64,000 nt of DNA from Clostridiales bacterium (lineage in GTDB: Bacteria; Bacillota; Clostridia; Christensenellales; Aristaeellaceae), in NCBI GenBank assembly GCA_015056015.1, contig SVHD01000003.1, positions 50,423 through 114,422 on the forward strand. Reading direction: 5' to 3'. A program made the position numbers and the translations under genes. The notes under the pieces are model-generated. The model searched no databases and was not told the origin of the DNA. It was given only the letters and a program-made list of their open reading frames with translations. Below are positions 46,016-54,976 of this stretch, one piece after another. How positions within the stretch are numbered: position 1 is the stretch's first letter; each line of letters starts with the position of its first letter.

Positions 46016-46765
46016 ATGGGCATTATTCCGTCCCGGAATCTGGAAGAACAGCGCCGCGAAGAAAACGGCGTGGTATACTTTGATCGCGGCATTGTGGAAG
46101 GCAAGAACGGCCGCAAATATTCCCGTCTGGCGATCCAGACCCACTTTGTTCAGCGCGGCGAAAGCCAGAAGGAACTGGTGGAAAAATATGTGCGCCCCCT
46201 GTATCAGGAAGGGGATCTGCTCTCCTTTGGCGCCAAGGTCATGTGCATGTGCGTGGAATCTGTCAAGACCCGCGATGAAGTGAAGCCCGGCTTCTGGGCC
46301 AATCTGCTCTGGCGCTTTGCCGGCATCAATCATACCGGCGTTGGCATGCATGAGCCCTATAAGCTGCAGCTGGTTATTGATATCTGCGGTCTGCCCCGGG
46401 TGCTGCTGGCGGTGGTCTGTTCCGCTGTGACCAAGCTCTTTGGTATTCACGGCGTATTCTACAAGGTCTGCGGTAAGGGCGTGGGCGGTATTGACGGCTT
46501 CTATTTCCGCTCCAGCTTCGATGTTTACAAGCAGCTGGCGCTGATCAATCCCGAAAACCCCGATGAGCTTTGCGATGAACTCTACAAGGAAACCGGCATC
46601 CCCGTGGTGCTGATGGACGCCAACGATCTGCAGCGGGATCAGCTGGGCAAATCCAAGGATTTCCCCCTCACCGACGAGGAAATTCAGGATGCCATGCAGG
46701 ATAATCCTTCCGGCCAGGGCGATGAATTGACCCCCTTGATTCTGATCCGTCCCATCAAGGATTGA
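46016..46765 (+). CDS. F420-0:gamma-glutamyl ligase-like (CofE-family) protein
   Basis: 249 residues resembling the CofE/F420 ligase fold found in many Bacillota that do not make F420. Recognised stretches: GDLLSFGAKVMCMCVESVKT, a long region around PGFWANLLWRFAGINHTGVGMHEPYKLQ, and IPVVLMDANDLQRDQLGKSKDF. No other F420 genes occur here, so the substrate is probably another gamma-glutamyl acceptor (inference). The ATG at 46016 lies eight bases after GGAGG; TTG 46001 and ATG 46010 are too far or too close. Monocistronic. Confidence 0.72.
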   Translation: MGIIPSRNLEEQRREENGVVYFDRGIVEGKNGRKYSRLAIQTHFVQRGESQKELVEKYVRPLYQEGDLLSFGAKVMCMCVESVKTRDEVKPGFWANLLWRFAGINHTGVGMHEPYKLQLVIDICGLPRVLLAVVCSAVTKLFGIHGVFYKVCGKGVGGIDGFYFRSSFDVYKQLALINPENPDELCDELYKETGIPVVLMDANDLQRDQLGKSKDFPLTDEEIQDAMQDNPSGQGDELTPLILIRPIKD

Positions 46766-46779
46766 TAAGATTGTCCGAG

Positions 46780-46802
46780 GCAGGGGCTTCCGCAGCCCCT
46801 GC
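46780..46802 (+). other. GC-rich hairpin after the CofE-like gene
   Basis: Perfect 9-bp stem GCAGGGGCT / AGCCCCTGC with a five-base loop and no T-run. It begins 15 bases after the stop codon. Confidence 0.55.
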
Positions 46803-46923
46803 ACCCTTGCGCCAGGGGAGTTTCTCCTATGGGCTCCAATCCGCGAACAGTGATGGCGGGTTAACCAGACTCTTTCCGCGTGAAGCGTGAGGAAACGGAA
46901 GAAATTTTTTCCACGGGCTATAC

Positions 46924-46986
46924 GAAAACAAAATAATGGTGCGGGAGAGAACTTGTTCTTTCCCGCACCATTATTTTTTGTTTTCC
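46924..46986. repeat. Long hairpin (about 29 paired bases), related to the dispersed element
   Basis: Arms start GAAAACAAAATAATGGTGCG and end with the matching CGCACCATTATTTT..GTTTTC, with a two-base bulge, one G-U pair and a two-base apex (TT). The core GCGGGAGAGAAC / GTTCTTTCCCGC resembles the stems of the dispersed elements. T-runs or A-runs on both outer sides would let it end transcription in either direction. It sits in the 534-base gap 46766-47299, where I see no gene. A short hairpin CCGGATGC / GCATCCGG follows at 46986-47004. Confidence 0.75.
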
Positions 46987-47172
46987 CGGATGCTTTGCAT
47001 CCGGCGGGCGACAAAATTACCACCCGGCCTGTGGAATTCGATAGTTTTACCAATGTAACAGCGGGAAGCTGTTTGTTCAGAAAGTTTTTTCTGTTCCGCT
47101 ACTGGATCCAGGGTCACTGAGCCTGGTTCGGGGCATGGAACTGAATAAGCCCGCTGTTCCCCCTTTGCTCCA

Positions 47173-47277
47173 CTGGCGCGAAAGATGATTCTGAGGAATC
47201 CGGTAATATCCAGCATGGCTTTCTTGGGGAGGATGCGGGAGGGGTATTCTTTGGCCACAAAGAATACCCCTCCCGCA
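47173..47277 (+). repeat. dispersed hairpin element, copy 5
   Basis: Starts with CTGG (47173). After the variable module comes CCAGCATGGCTTTCTTGGGG, then a perfect 20-bp stem (47234-47253 with 47258-47277) and a four-base loop. Stem core GGGGTATTCTTTG, again different from the other copies but fully compensated. It lies 22 bases from the stop of the FAD oxidoreductase gene, between convergent genes. Confidence 0.82.
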
Positions 47278-47299
47278 AATAAATATTATATTCTCTGGA

Positions 47300-48610
47300 T
47301 TACTCGTCGTGGGAACGGCCTTCATACACCGGGCCGCCCAGCTCCTGAAGCTTGCGGATGCTCATGACGTCCTGACGGGCGTCGGGAGCGATCCAGGATT
47401 CGTCGTAGTGGATATAGACGTCCTGCTCTTCCAGGGTCTTTTGCAGCTTGCTCACATCGATGGCATAGATGGGTTTCTTTTCATCCAGGGCCTGGGCAGC
47501 GGCAACGCCGGCGGCCTGACCGGTAACGATGGCGGCGGGAATCACGCGCAGCACATCCCAGGCGTAATCATCGCCGGCGGCGCTGCGGCCGGCAGTGATC
47601 AGGTTATCAAAGCCCGTGCGAACCAGGGTGCGATAGGGTACTTCCCAGAGGAAATCCCGATGCTCGAAATCGTTGACCACGGAAATGCTGTCTTCAAAAT
47701 GCTTGTAAACGTCATTCTGCTGCAGGGTATAATCGCCTACGAGGCGACGGGTGGCCCGGAACTGGCACATGCCGGGCAGGGAAATGACCTGACGGCTGCC
47801 CTTGTCCTTGCCATCATTCTTGAGCTTTTCCAGCATTTCCAGCTGATTATTGATCAGATAGCGGTTCACGTCTTCACCGGTGGTGCCGGTATAGAAGGGC
47901 ACATCCGCAGGATGATTGCGGCCGAACAGATTGGCATGGCCGCCGGCGGAATTGAAGATCGCATGCTCAATACGGCCGCTTTCCACAGCCTTCTGGCAAT
48001 GCTCGATATCCATGGTATAGGCAAAATAGGTATGATAATTTTTACCGTCCGCCGTGGGCATGCCGGCGCGATAAAGAATATCCGCATCGCCCGTGGTATC
48101 CACCACGATACCCGCTTCATAGAAGCTGCGGCCGGATTTATTTTCCACGATCAGGCCTTTGCAATGGCCGTTTTCCATGACGGGTTCGGAAGCGATGGTA
48201 TCAAAGGAAAGATCAACCTTTTCATTTTTCAGATATTCATTCAGGGCCAGGGCAAACATGCAGGCGGAATAGCGCACGCTATAGCGCACAGGGGTTTCTT
48301 CCTTGGGTTCCCCATCCTGCCAGGCGGGAGGGGTAACGTCATAGCCGTATTTCACGGAAAGGGCAATCAATTCATCCATCATGCCCTTGATGATCCGCTT
48401 GCCGCGGCCATTGCACATGGGCACATGATAATTGATCTGGCCCAGGGTAGCCAGGCCGCCCAATTCCATGCTCTTTTCCAGGATCAATACGCTTTTTCCC
48501 AAACGCCGGGCCGCGACGGCGGCGGTAATACCGGCAACACCGGCGCCGGCGACGATTACATCATATTTTCCAGCATAGGGGATCGATTGTTTCCATTCCA
48601 GAGTCTGCAT
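47300..48610 (-). CDS. FAD-dependent oxidoreductase
   Basis: 436 residues. Dinucleotide-binding motif VIVAGAGVAGITAA (about 18-31), LILEKSMELGGLAT (FAD ribose Glu and Gly-rich turn), then a large substrate region with MCQFRATRRLVGDYTL. The C-terminal LITAGRSAAGDDYAWDVLRVIPAAIVTGQAAGVAAA completes the FAD site. This is the PF12831-type family seen in clostridia, with unknown physiological substrates. Monocistronic with its own promoter; AGGAGGG ribosome binding site. Confidence 0.88.
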   Translation of the reverse strand: MQTLEWKQSIPYAGKYDVIVAGAGVAGITAAVAARRLGKSVLILEKSMELGGLATLGQINYHVPMCNGRGKRIIKGMMDELIALSVKYGYDVTPPAWQDGEPKEETPVRYSVRYSACMFALALNEYLKNEKVDLSFDTIASEPVMENGHCKGLIVENKSGRSFYEAGIVVDTTGDADILYRAGMPTADGKNYHTYFAYTMDIEHCQKAVESGRIEHAIFNSAGGHANLFGRNHPADVPFYTGTTGEDVNRYLINNQLEMLEKLKNDGKDKGSRQVISLPGMCQFRATRRLVGDYTLQQNDVYKHFEDSISVVNDFEHRDFLWEVPYRTLVRTGFDNLITAGRSAAGDDYAWDVLRVIPAAIVTGQAAGVAAAQALDEKKPIYAIDVSKLQKTLEEQDVYIHYDESWIAPDARQDVMSIRKLQELGGPVYEGRSHDE

Positions 48611-48648
48611 TTGGCTTACCCTCCTGTTATCGTTTTTTGTTTAAAGCA

Positions 48649-48677
48649 ATAATAGCATATTCCCTTTTCCTTCGCAA
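48649..48677 (-). promoter_or_regulatory. Promoter of the FAD oxidoreductase gene
   Basis: Minus strand TTGCGA and TATTAT with a 17-base spacer, about 38 bases upstream of the ATG. Confidence 0.6.
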
Positions 48678-48710
48678 TAAGGAAAAATGGGTATTTGTTT
48701 TTGGAGGAAG

Positions 48711-50369
48711 CTATTTTTTGATCATTTCCCGGGCGTGAATCCGGGCGCTTTCCCCGTCGCCGCCCAGCATCCGGGCAATTTCGCTGACCCTGTTTTCCCC
48801 GGTGAGCAGGGTGAGCTGGGTACGGGTGCGCTCGCCGTCAAAGGATTTTTCCACCAGGTAATGGCGATCGGCCAGGGCGGCAATCTGCTGCAGATGGGTA
48901 ACGCAGAGCACCTGGCGTTCCTTGCCGATGGCCGCCATTTTTTCCCCCACAACTTGGGCGGCGCGGCCCGAAATGCCCGTATCGATTTCATCAAAAATCA
49001 TGGAGGGTACGCCCTCGCGCCTGGCGGAAACAGATTTAATGGCCAGCATCAGCCGGGATAATTCGCCGCCGGAGGCGATTTTGGAAAGGGGCTGCAATTC
49101 CTCGCCGCGGTTGGGGGCGATCAGGAAAGCGGCGCTTTCATTGCCCAGAGGACCGGGCGGACAGGCAGGCAGCTGTACTTCAAAGCGGGTGCCCGCCATA
49201 TTCAGATCCCGCAGCTGGATTTCCATTTCAGCTTCGAATTTTTTCGCCAGCTGCTGCCGGGCAGCGGTGAGCTTTTTGGCCGTTTCCGCATATTTTTTGC
49301 CCAGGTTCTTTTCTGCCTTGGCGGCTTGATCCAAATGATCATCCAGATTTTCAAAGCCGGCTAATTCAGCTTCAATTTCGGTTAATTTTTCCTTCATTTC
49401 TGCGGCGCTGGCCCCGCCGTATTTCCGGGAAAGGCGGCGCAGCAGATCCAAACGGGCCTGCACCTCTTCCAGCCGATCCGGATCGCTGTCCAGATGGGAA
49501 AGCAGATCCCGCAGGGTCAATCCGCAATCCTCCGCTTCATAATACAGCCCATCCAGCCGGGCGCGGAGGGCGGCATATTGATCATCCAGCTGCTCGATGG
49601 GGGAGAGGGCATTGACGGCCTGGCGCAGGGCCTCTGCCGCCGGATGCAGCCCGTCATAAACGGCTTCGTAGGCCTCCCGCAAGCCATCCTCGATCTTTTC
49701 GGCGTGGCGGAAGCGATCCCGCTCCCGGGCCAATTCATCCTCTTCACCGGGAACCAGCTTGGCCGCCTTCAATTCCTTTTGCCGGATGCGCAAAAGCTCC
49801 ATCCGCTCGCTGGCCTGGGCGCTTTGCTTCTTGAGGGCTTCCAGGGCCTTGCTCGCTTCCTTCCAGGCGGCGCTTTCCGCCTGAATCTGCTTAAGCAGCG
49901 CCTGATGGCTTTCATCCCCGGAGGCGTCCAGAAAGCCCAGATGGCGTTTTTCATCCATCAGGGACTGATGCTCATGCTGGCCATGAATATCCATCAGCAG
50001 CCCGGTGAGCAATTGATACTGGGAAAGGGGCAAAAGCGCGCCGTTTACCCGGCAGGAGGATCTTCCCTGGGCGGTGATTTCCCGGGCCAGGATCAGTTCA
50101 TTGCCTTCTTCATCCAATTCCTGGCTCTTCAAAAAGGCCAGGGCAGCGGGGCAATCGGATAAATCAAATACGCCCTCCACCCGGGCTTTATCGCAGCCGG
50201 AGCGAATCAATTCTTTTTGCGCCCGTCCCCCCAGCAAAAGGGAAATAGCGTCCACGATGATGGATTTGCCCGCGCCGGTTTCGCCGGTAAGCACGTGCAG
50301 GCCGGTGGAAAATTCCACCTGCATCTGATCCATCAGCGCAATATTGCGAATGGTTAAAGAAACCAGCAT
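48711..50369 (-). CDS. recN: DNA repair protein RecN
   Basis: SMC-like ATPase in double-strand break repair, 552 residues. Walker A is GETGAGKSI (29-37), then two central coiled-coil arms (about 155-375). The ABC signature region is ASGGELSRLMLAIKS and Walker B is IFDEIDTGISG near 450. LCVTHLQQIAALADRHYLVEK follows as the H-loop. Last gene of the minus-strand nadK-argR-recN block; starts 53 bases after argR. Confidence 0.96.
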   Translation of the reverse strand: MLVSLTIRNIALMDQMQVEFSTGLHVLTGETGAGKSIIVDAISLLLGGRAQKELIRSGCDKARVEGVFDLSDCPAALAFLKSQELDEEGNELILAREITAQGRSSCRVNGALLPLSQYQLLTGLLMDIHGQHEHQSLMDEKRHLGFLDASGDESHQALLKQIQAESAAWKEASKALEALKKQSAQASERMELLRIRQKELKAAKLVPGEEDELARERDRFRHAEKIEDGLREAYEAVYDGLHPAAEALRQAVNALSPIEQLDDQYAALRARLDGLYYEAEDCGLTLRDLLSHLDSDPDRLEEVQARLDLLRRLSRKYGGASAAEMKEKLTEIEAELAGFENLDDHLDQAAKAEKNLGKKYAETAKKLTAARQQLAKKFEAEMEIQLRDLNMAGTRFEVQLPACPPGPLGNESAAFLIAPNRGEELQPLSKIASGGELSRLMLAIKSVSARREGVPSMIFDEIDTGISGRAAQVVGEKMAAIGKERQVLCVTHLQQIAALADRHYLVEKSFDGERTRTQLTLLTGENRVSEIARMLGGDGESARIHAREMIKK

Positions 50370-50422
50370 GATATTACCTCATGTGCATGCATTCATTTTT
50401 ACAGGAAAGAGAAAAGGCAGCC

Positions 50423-50872
50423 TTATTTCAGCATTTCCTGGAAGCGGGCAACCACCTGGGCTGCCACCGTTTCATTGGGCACGATGACCAGAATGGTATT
50501 ATCCCCGGCCATGGTGCCCAGGATTTCAGGCCAGCGCATGGAATCAATGGCTTCGGCGGCGGCATTGGCGCTGGCGGAAAGGGTTTTGATGACGATGATA
50601 TTGCCTGCATAGGTGATGGATAAAACAGAATCCACAAACATGCGCACAAAACGATCGGAAAGGCCATGCTCCGCCTTATCGGCCGTGGCATATTTATAGC
50701 CGCCCTTGGCAGAAAGCACCTTGAGCAGGCGCAATTCCTTGATATCCCGGGAAACGGTGGCCTGGGTGACATTGATGCCCATTTCCTTGAGCTTGGCCGC
50801 CAATTCCTCCTGGGTATCGATATCATAGCGTTCGATAAGGCTGAGAATTGCGGTTTGCCGTGCATTTTTCAC
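50423..50872 (-). CDS. argR: Arginine repressor/activator
   Basis: 149 residues. N-terminal winged helix (ERYDIDTQEELAAKLKEMGINVTQATVSRDIKELRL shows the DNA-binding Ser-Arg in TVSRDI). The C-terminal hexamer and arginine-binding domain has MAGDNTILVIVPNE. It controls arginine metabolism in response to L-Arg. In Bacillota it is regularly found between nadK and recN, as here. Seven bases separate it from nadK. Confidence 0.96.
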   Translation of the reverse strand: MKNARQTAILSLIERYDIDTQEELAAKLKEMGINVTQATVSRDIKELRLLKVLSAKGGYKYATADKAEHGLSDRFVRMFVDSVLSITYAGNIIVIKTLSASANAAAEAIDSMRWPEILGTMAGDNTILVIVPNETVAAQVVARFQEMLK

Positions 50873-50879
50873 GTGCTGA

Positions 50880-51737
50880 TCACTCCTGTTCCTTTTGCTG
50901 ATTCCAGATTTGCTGTTTTGTTCTCAGGGTATGGAAAAAACGGAAGGGGCCGGGGGAAAGCAGCTTTAACTGTTCCCGGGCCAGAGAAATTTCAATCTGT
51001 GCTTCTTCTGTAATGGGGATCAGAGTCTGCCCATCCACGGCCAATTGCAGTCGTCTTCTGTCGCGGCCGTGGGCGCACAGGGTAATTTTGCTTTCCAGGG
51101 GCAGAATCACCGGCCGCAGCAGCAATTCCCGGGCGCAAAGGGGCGTTGCAATCAGGCAGCGGGTGCAGGGATGGACGATGGGGCCCCCGGCCGAAAGGGA
51201 ATAGCCAGTGGAGCCCAGGGGCGTGGATATTACCACCCCATCCCCATGGGCGCGGAATACGATTTCATCATCGGCAGATAAAATGGTTTCGATTACGCCG
51301 GGATGCTCGCCCCGATTCAAGGATAAATCATTCAGCGCCAGATAGCGCTGATTCTCGTGGAGAATTTCCAGCATGGGATGGCGCTGCAGGGGATAATCAT
51401 CCGAAAGCAGCAGCGCCGCCGTTTCCTCAGGCTTTTCCGCATCCCCGGGCATCAAAAAGCCCACCGTGCCGGTATGCACGCCCAGCAGGGGAATATCCTG
51501 CTGCGCCGCAAAGGGGGCCACGCGCAAAAGCGTGCCATCCCCGCCAAAGGCGATTATTGCACGCACATCTTTGGGCAACGCGGAAAGGGATGCCGTTTCC
51601 CCGATGCCCTGCCTGGATAAATACTCATCAGCATAAACTTTTCCGCCTCGGGGAATCAACTGATCAAATAATGCCCGGGCGGCGGATTGGCTATATGGCT
51701 GAAACGGATTTGCATAGAAATAGAAGGATTGCTTCAT
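50880..51737 (-). CDS. nadK: NAD kinase
   Basis: Phosphorylates NAD to NADP, 285 residues. GGDGT at 65-69, the conserved LNDLSLNRG stretch, and GSTGYSLSAGGPIVHP (about 175-190) for NAD binding. The ATG at 51737 follows CAGGAGGGCG; the longer frame carries five more Met codons without signals. First gene of the nadK-argR-recN block. The tlyA gene that often precedes nadK is absent; a divergent transporter gene stands there. Confidence 0.95.
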   Translation of the reverse strand: MKQSFYFYANPFQPYSQSAARALFDQLIPRGGKVYADEYLSRQGIGETASLSALPKDVRAIIAFGGDGTLLRVAPFAAQQDIPLLGVHTGTVGFLMPGDAEKPEETAALLLSDDYPLQRHPMLEILHENQRYLALNDLSLNRGEHPGVIETILSADDEIVFRAHGDGVVISTPLGSTGYSLSAGGPIVHPCTRCLIATPLCARELLLRPVILPLESKITLCAHGRDRRRLQLAVDGQTLIPITEEAQIEISLAREQLKLLSPGPFRFFHTLRTKQQIWNQQKEQE

Positions 51738-51830
51738 ATTCGCCCTCCTGTATTGCATATTCATCATATCATATTCATGGAAAATGCACAAGAGCCATGA
51801 AAAGAAAACCGAAAAAAATCAAGCCTGCGC

Positions 51831-51859
51831 TTGACAAAAAGGCATGAAAAGCCTATGAT
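51831..51859 (+). promoter_or_regulatory. Promoter of the ECF-tsaC unit
   Basis: TTGACA and TATGAT with a 17-base spacer, 28 bases before the ATG at 51888. The leader is too short for a vitamin riboswitch. Confidence 0.75.
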
Positions 51860-51887
51860 ATGCAAGGCTGCGAAAGAGGTGAATTTT

Positions 51888-52379
51888 ATGCAGAGAAAAA
51901 TCCGGAACCTGGTATACACGGCTATGATGGCGGCGCTGGTCGCCGTGGCAACTTTATTCATTCATATACCCATTCCTATGCAATCCGGCTATTGCAATCT
52001 GGGGGATGCCCTGATTCTTTCCTCCGGCGCGCTGCTGGGGCCCTGGGCTGCGATTTCCGCCGCGATCGGCAGCGCCCTGGCGGATTTATTGCTGGGCTAT
52101 GCTGCATATGCCCCTGTTACGGCGGTGATCAAAGGGCTGATGGGCCTGATCGCCGGGATATGCTGCGCAAGAAAAAAGAATGCCGTCGGGCGGGCCTTGT
52201 GGATGGTCGCTGCCGAACTGATCATGGTGGCGGGCTATTTTCTGTTTGAAACGGCGCTGTATGGCGCGGCTGGCGCAGCGGGAAGCCTGCTGGGCAATGG
52301 CTGCCAGGCGGTTGTGGGCCTGCTGGTTGGCTGCGGCGTATGGCCGCTGATGGGCAGGATCAAAAAAATGATTCCTTAA
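51888..52379 (+). CDS. ECF transporter S component
   Basis: Six-span substrate-binding subunit of an energy-coupling factor vitamin transporter, 163 residues. Typical stretches: AMMAALVAVATLFIHIPIP, GYCNLGDALILSSGALLGPWAAISAAIGSALADLLLG, and PVTAVIKGLMGLIAG. The vitamin is not evident and no ECF ATPase or T component is in the window, so it likely shares a common module. The ATG at 51888 follows GAGGTG. Thirteen bases to tsaC. Confidence 0.85.
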   Translation: MQRKIRNLVYTAMMAALVAVATLFIHIPIPMQSGYCNLGDALILSSGALLGPWAAISAAIGSALADLLLGYAAYAPVTAVIKGLMGLIAGICCARKKNAVGRALWMVAAELIMVAGYFLFETALYGAAGAAGSLLGNGCQAVVGLLVGCGVWPLMGRIKKMIP

Positions 52380-52392
52380 AGGGGATAGATTG

Positions 52393-53409
52393 ATGGATAC
52401 TTTGTGCCTGCCGGTAACGGTGGATAGCCTGAAAATGGCAGCAGAATTATTGCAGCAGGGCCAGGTGGTGGCCTTTCCCACGGAAACGGTGTACGGCCTG
52501 GGGGCCCATGCCCTGGATGGGGCTGCAGTGCAGAAAATATTTGACGCCAAGGAACGGCCTGCGGATAATCCTCTGATCGTGCATGTGGCGGAGCCGGCGC
52601 AATTGACGGGCATTTGCCGGGTGAACGAAATGGCCCGGAAGCTGATGGATGCCTATTGGCCGGGGCCGCTGACCATGCTTTTGCCCAAGGAAGATAATGT
52701 GCCCGATATTACCACGGCGGGCCTGCCTTCCGTTGGCGTGCGCTGCCCCCGGCATCCCGATGCCCTGGCGTTGCTTCGGGCCTGCAATCTGCCCATTGCC
52801 GCGCCCAGCGCCAATCGCTCCGGCCGCCCCAGCCCCACCTCTGCCGCCCATGTCTATGAAGATATGCAGGGGCGTATTCCCCTGATTCTGGATGGGGGCA
52901 GCAGCGATGTGGGCGTGGAATCCACCGTGCTGGATTTGACGGGAGAGATCCCCTGTGTGCTGCGCCCCGGGGCCATTACCCCCGAAATGATCGCGGCTAT
53001 TGCCGGGGATTGCACCGTGGCGGGCAGCGTGATGCGCCCCCTTCGGGAAGGCGAGCATGCCCCTTCTCCCGGCATGAAGCATCGGCATTATGCGCCCAAA
53101 GCGAAAATGACGGTCTTTGTAGGCGAGGATGAAAAGGTGATCGCCGAAATCATCAGCCGCTATGATGCGAATGAAAATGCCTGCATTCTTGCCCATACAC
53201 AGCTGATGGGCGCTTTTGGCGGGCGCAGGGTGATTTCCCTTGGCGCTACGCCGGAGGAAACGGCCCATCTTCTTTTCCAGCGGCTCAGGGAAATGGATGA
53301 GGCGGGCTGCCAGCTGATCCTGGCCCAGGGCTGGGAGGAAAAGGGCGTGGCCCTGGCGGTGATGAATCGCATGGCCCGTGCCGCAGCATTTGATATTGTG
53401 AGAGTGTGA
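52393..53409 (+). CDS. tsaC: L-threonylcarbamoyladenylate synthase (TsaC/Sua5)
   Basis: Makes threonylcarbamoyl-AMP from Thr, bicarbonate and ATP for the t6A37 tRNA modification. Long Sua5-type form (338 residues) with the YrdC domain (VVAFPTETVYGLGAHA, KERPADNPLIVHV, LPIAAPSANRSGRPSPT), linker SPGMKHRHYAPKAKM, and a C-terminal Sua5 domain. A TTG precedes the ATG; AAAGGGGATAG supplies the ribosome binding site. Ends at a bidirectional terminator shared with the CNNM gene. Confidence 0.94.
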   Translation: MDTLCLPVTVDSLKMAAELLQQGQVVAFPTETVYGLGAHALDGAAVQKIFDAKERPADNPLIVHVAEPAQLTGICRVNEMARKLMDAYWPGPLTMLLPKEDNVPDITTAGLPSVGVRCPRHPDALALLRACNLPIAAPSANRSGRPSPTSAAHVYEDMQGRIPLILDGGSSDVGVESTVLDLTGEIPCVLRPGAITPEMIAAIAGDCTVAGSVMRPLREGEHAPSPGMKHRHYAPKAKMTVFVGEDEKVIAEIISRYDANENACILAHTQLMGAFGGRRVISLGATPEETAHLLFQRLREMDEAGCQLILAQGWEEKGVALAVMNRMARAAAFDIVRV

Positions 53410-53476
53410 TAGGGGATTTTTTACGGAGGATATTCTTGAGTGAAAAGTCCCCTTCCGAAAACTGATTCTGAATGAA

Positions 53477-53512
53477 AAAAGGAAGTCATCGAAATGATGG
53501 CTTCCTTTTGTG
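53477..53512. terminator. Bidirectional terminator
   Basis: Fourteen-pair stem AAAAGGAAGTCATC / GATGGCTTCCTTTT with a five-base loop; A-run on the left and T-run on the right. Between convergent genes. Confidence 0.9.
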
Positions 53513-53524
53513 TTACGGGATTTA

Positions 53525-54787
53525 TCAGGCTTCTGCCGTCGTTTGGGCGGGCAGATCCTTCCGGGGGGCAATCTGGATTTCCTCCACATGGCGCTCATCG
53601 GCGTCCACCACGGTGATTTCCCACTGATCCACCAGGAATACATCCCCCTTCTGGGGCACGCATTCGGCCAGCTGCATCATGAAGCCGCCCACGGTGCTGG
53701 ATTCGGCGTCCTCGCCCAGGCCGAATCGTTCGGTCAGTTCTTCCAGGGGCGCGCTGCCCTGCACCATCCAGGCGCCGGTGCTGGTTTCTTCCATGGATAC
53801 TTCCACTTCGTCGTGTTCATCCCAGATTTCGCCAACCAGTTCTTCCAGGATATCTTCCATGGTGATAATGCCCACCGTGCCGCCGTATTCATCCACAACA
53901 ACGGCCAACTGGCATTTATTTTTCTGCATCAACCGCATCAGATTGCTGATTTTCTGGGTTTCGCCCACGAAAACGGGGGTTTTCATGATGGATTGCAGAT
54001 CAAATTCCCCGGCGTGATATTGCCGGAAGAAATCCTTCTGATGCAAAACGCCGATGATATGATCCAGGGTTTCTTCATAGACGGGCAGGCGGGAATAGCC
54101 GCTTTCCTCAAATTCATGGGCAATTTCATCTGCCGTGGCGTCCTGACCAACGCCCACCACCCGTACGCGGGGGGTGAGGATATCCTCCACTGCCTGATCG
54201 TGGAATTCAATGGCGCTTTTGAGCAATTCGGATTCTTCGGCGTTCATGCCGCCCTCCTGCTCCGCTTCTTCCACGATGGTGAGCAATTCATCGGAGGTAA
54301 CCTTATGGTCATTCTGGATTTTCAGAAGGCTGGCAAGCAATTGCTTCCATTTGGCAAAAAGCCAGTTGATGGGCTTGAAAAAGGCCACCAGGATGCGGAA
54401 AACGGGCGTTACAGCCATGGCAAAGGATTCGGGCATTTCTTTTGCCAGGGATTTGGGGGATACTTCGCCAAAGATCAGCACGATCACCGTGGTGACGGCG
54501 GTAGAAACGGATACGCCGGAGCTGCCGATCAGATCGACAAAGAATACCGTAGCGATGGAAGCCAGGGCAATATTGACGATATTATTGCCAATCAACAGCG
54601 TGGAAAGCAGATCATCATAGCGCTCTGCCAAGTCCAGGGCTTTTTCTGCCCGCCTGTTTCCATGCTCAGCCAGATTCTTCAGCCGGGTTTTATTCAGGGA
54701 AGAAAAGGCCGTTTCGGTAGAAGAAAAGAAAGCGGAAAGGCCCAGCAGCACCAGCATGAAAATGATCTGAAATAGGTTACCGTCCAT
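53525..54787 (-). CDS. CNNM/CorC (HlyC-type) membrane protein
   Basis: 420 residues. The DUF21 membrane domain (about 5-135) has SAFFSSTETAFSSLNKTRL, LLIGNNIVNIALASIAT and IVLIFGEVSPKSLA. Two CBS domains follow (about 195-330), with TPRVRVVGVGQDATADEIAHEF and VVDEYGGTVGIITMEDILEELVGEI. The C-terminal CorC/HlyC domain has WMVQGSAPLEELTERFG. Relatives export Mg2+ or act in cobalt/magnesium resistance; the older hemolysin name is misleading. Its 180-base leader ends in a terminator (see that entry), which suggests metal or metabolite control. Confidence 0.93.
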   Translation of the reverse strand: MDGNLFQIIFMLVLLGLSAFFSSTETAFSSLNKTRLKNLAEHGNRRAEKALDLAERYDDLLSTLLIGNNIVNIALASIATVFFVDLIGSSGVSVSTAVTTVIVLIFGEVSPKSLAKEMPESFAMAVTPVFRILVAFFKPINWLFAKWKQLLASLLKIQNDHKVTSDELLTIVEEAEQEGGMNAEESELLKSAIEFHDQAVEDILTPRVRVVGVGQDATADEIAHEFEESGYSRLPVYEETLDHIIGVLHQKDFFRQYHAGEFDLQSIMKTPVFVGETQKISNLMRLMQKNKCQLAVVVDEYGGTVGIITMEDILEELVGEIWDEHDEVEVSMEETSTGAWMVQGSAPLEELTERFGLGEDAESSTVGGFMMQLAECVPQKGDVFLVDQWEITVVDADERHVEEIQIAPRKDLPAQTTAEA

Positions 54788-54817
54788 GAATCAATGATTC
54801 CTCCTTAAAAATGAAAA

Positions 54818-54970
54818 CACAAAAAGACATGCCCGCCCCTTATTTTTTGCGGCATGCCCCAGTTTCGCAATATTTGCGTATGGGAACTTCTTCCTGATTT
54901 ATGGCGCTACAACCGCCATAGTCGCCCTCCACGAGGAGAACACGCTCCTTTCAATGCCTGAATGAAATAC
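54818..54970 (-). promoter_or_regulatory. Structured leader with intrinsic terminator (riboswitch candidate)
   Basis: Read on the minus strand, the leader carries successive hairpins: CTCC-TCGT-GGAG, ATGGCG / CGCCAT with a seven-base loop, and a nested CCCA...CGCAA-ATA-TTGCG...TGGG. They end in a terminator, CATGCCGC / GCGGGCATG with one bulge followed by TTTTTGTG (54857 to 54818). The CNNM ribosome binding site lies after the terminator. I compared it by eye with M-box, yybP-ykoY, fluoride and NiCo motifs and found no convincing match. Role inferred from layout. Confidence 0.6.
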
Positions 54971-54976
54971 ATGGGT

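Noticed and set aside
46001..46765. F420 biosynthesis locus
   Set aside because: Only the CofE-like fold is present; no cofC, cofD, fbiC or F420-dependent enzyme in the window.
54788..54970. CNNM leader as a yybP-ykoY, M-box or fluoride riboswitch
   Set aside because: GGGGAGUAG / CAAGACC (Mn), GUUAGGUGAGGCUCC (M-box) and the complete fluoride pseudoknot are missing; only a CGCCATAAA resemblance to fluoride leaders was seen.
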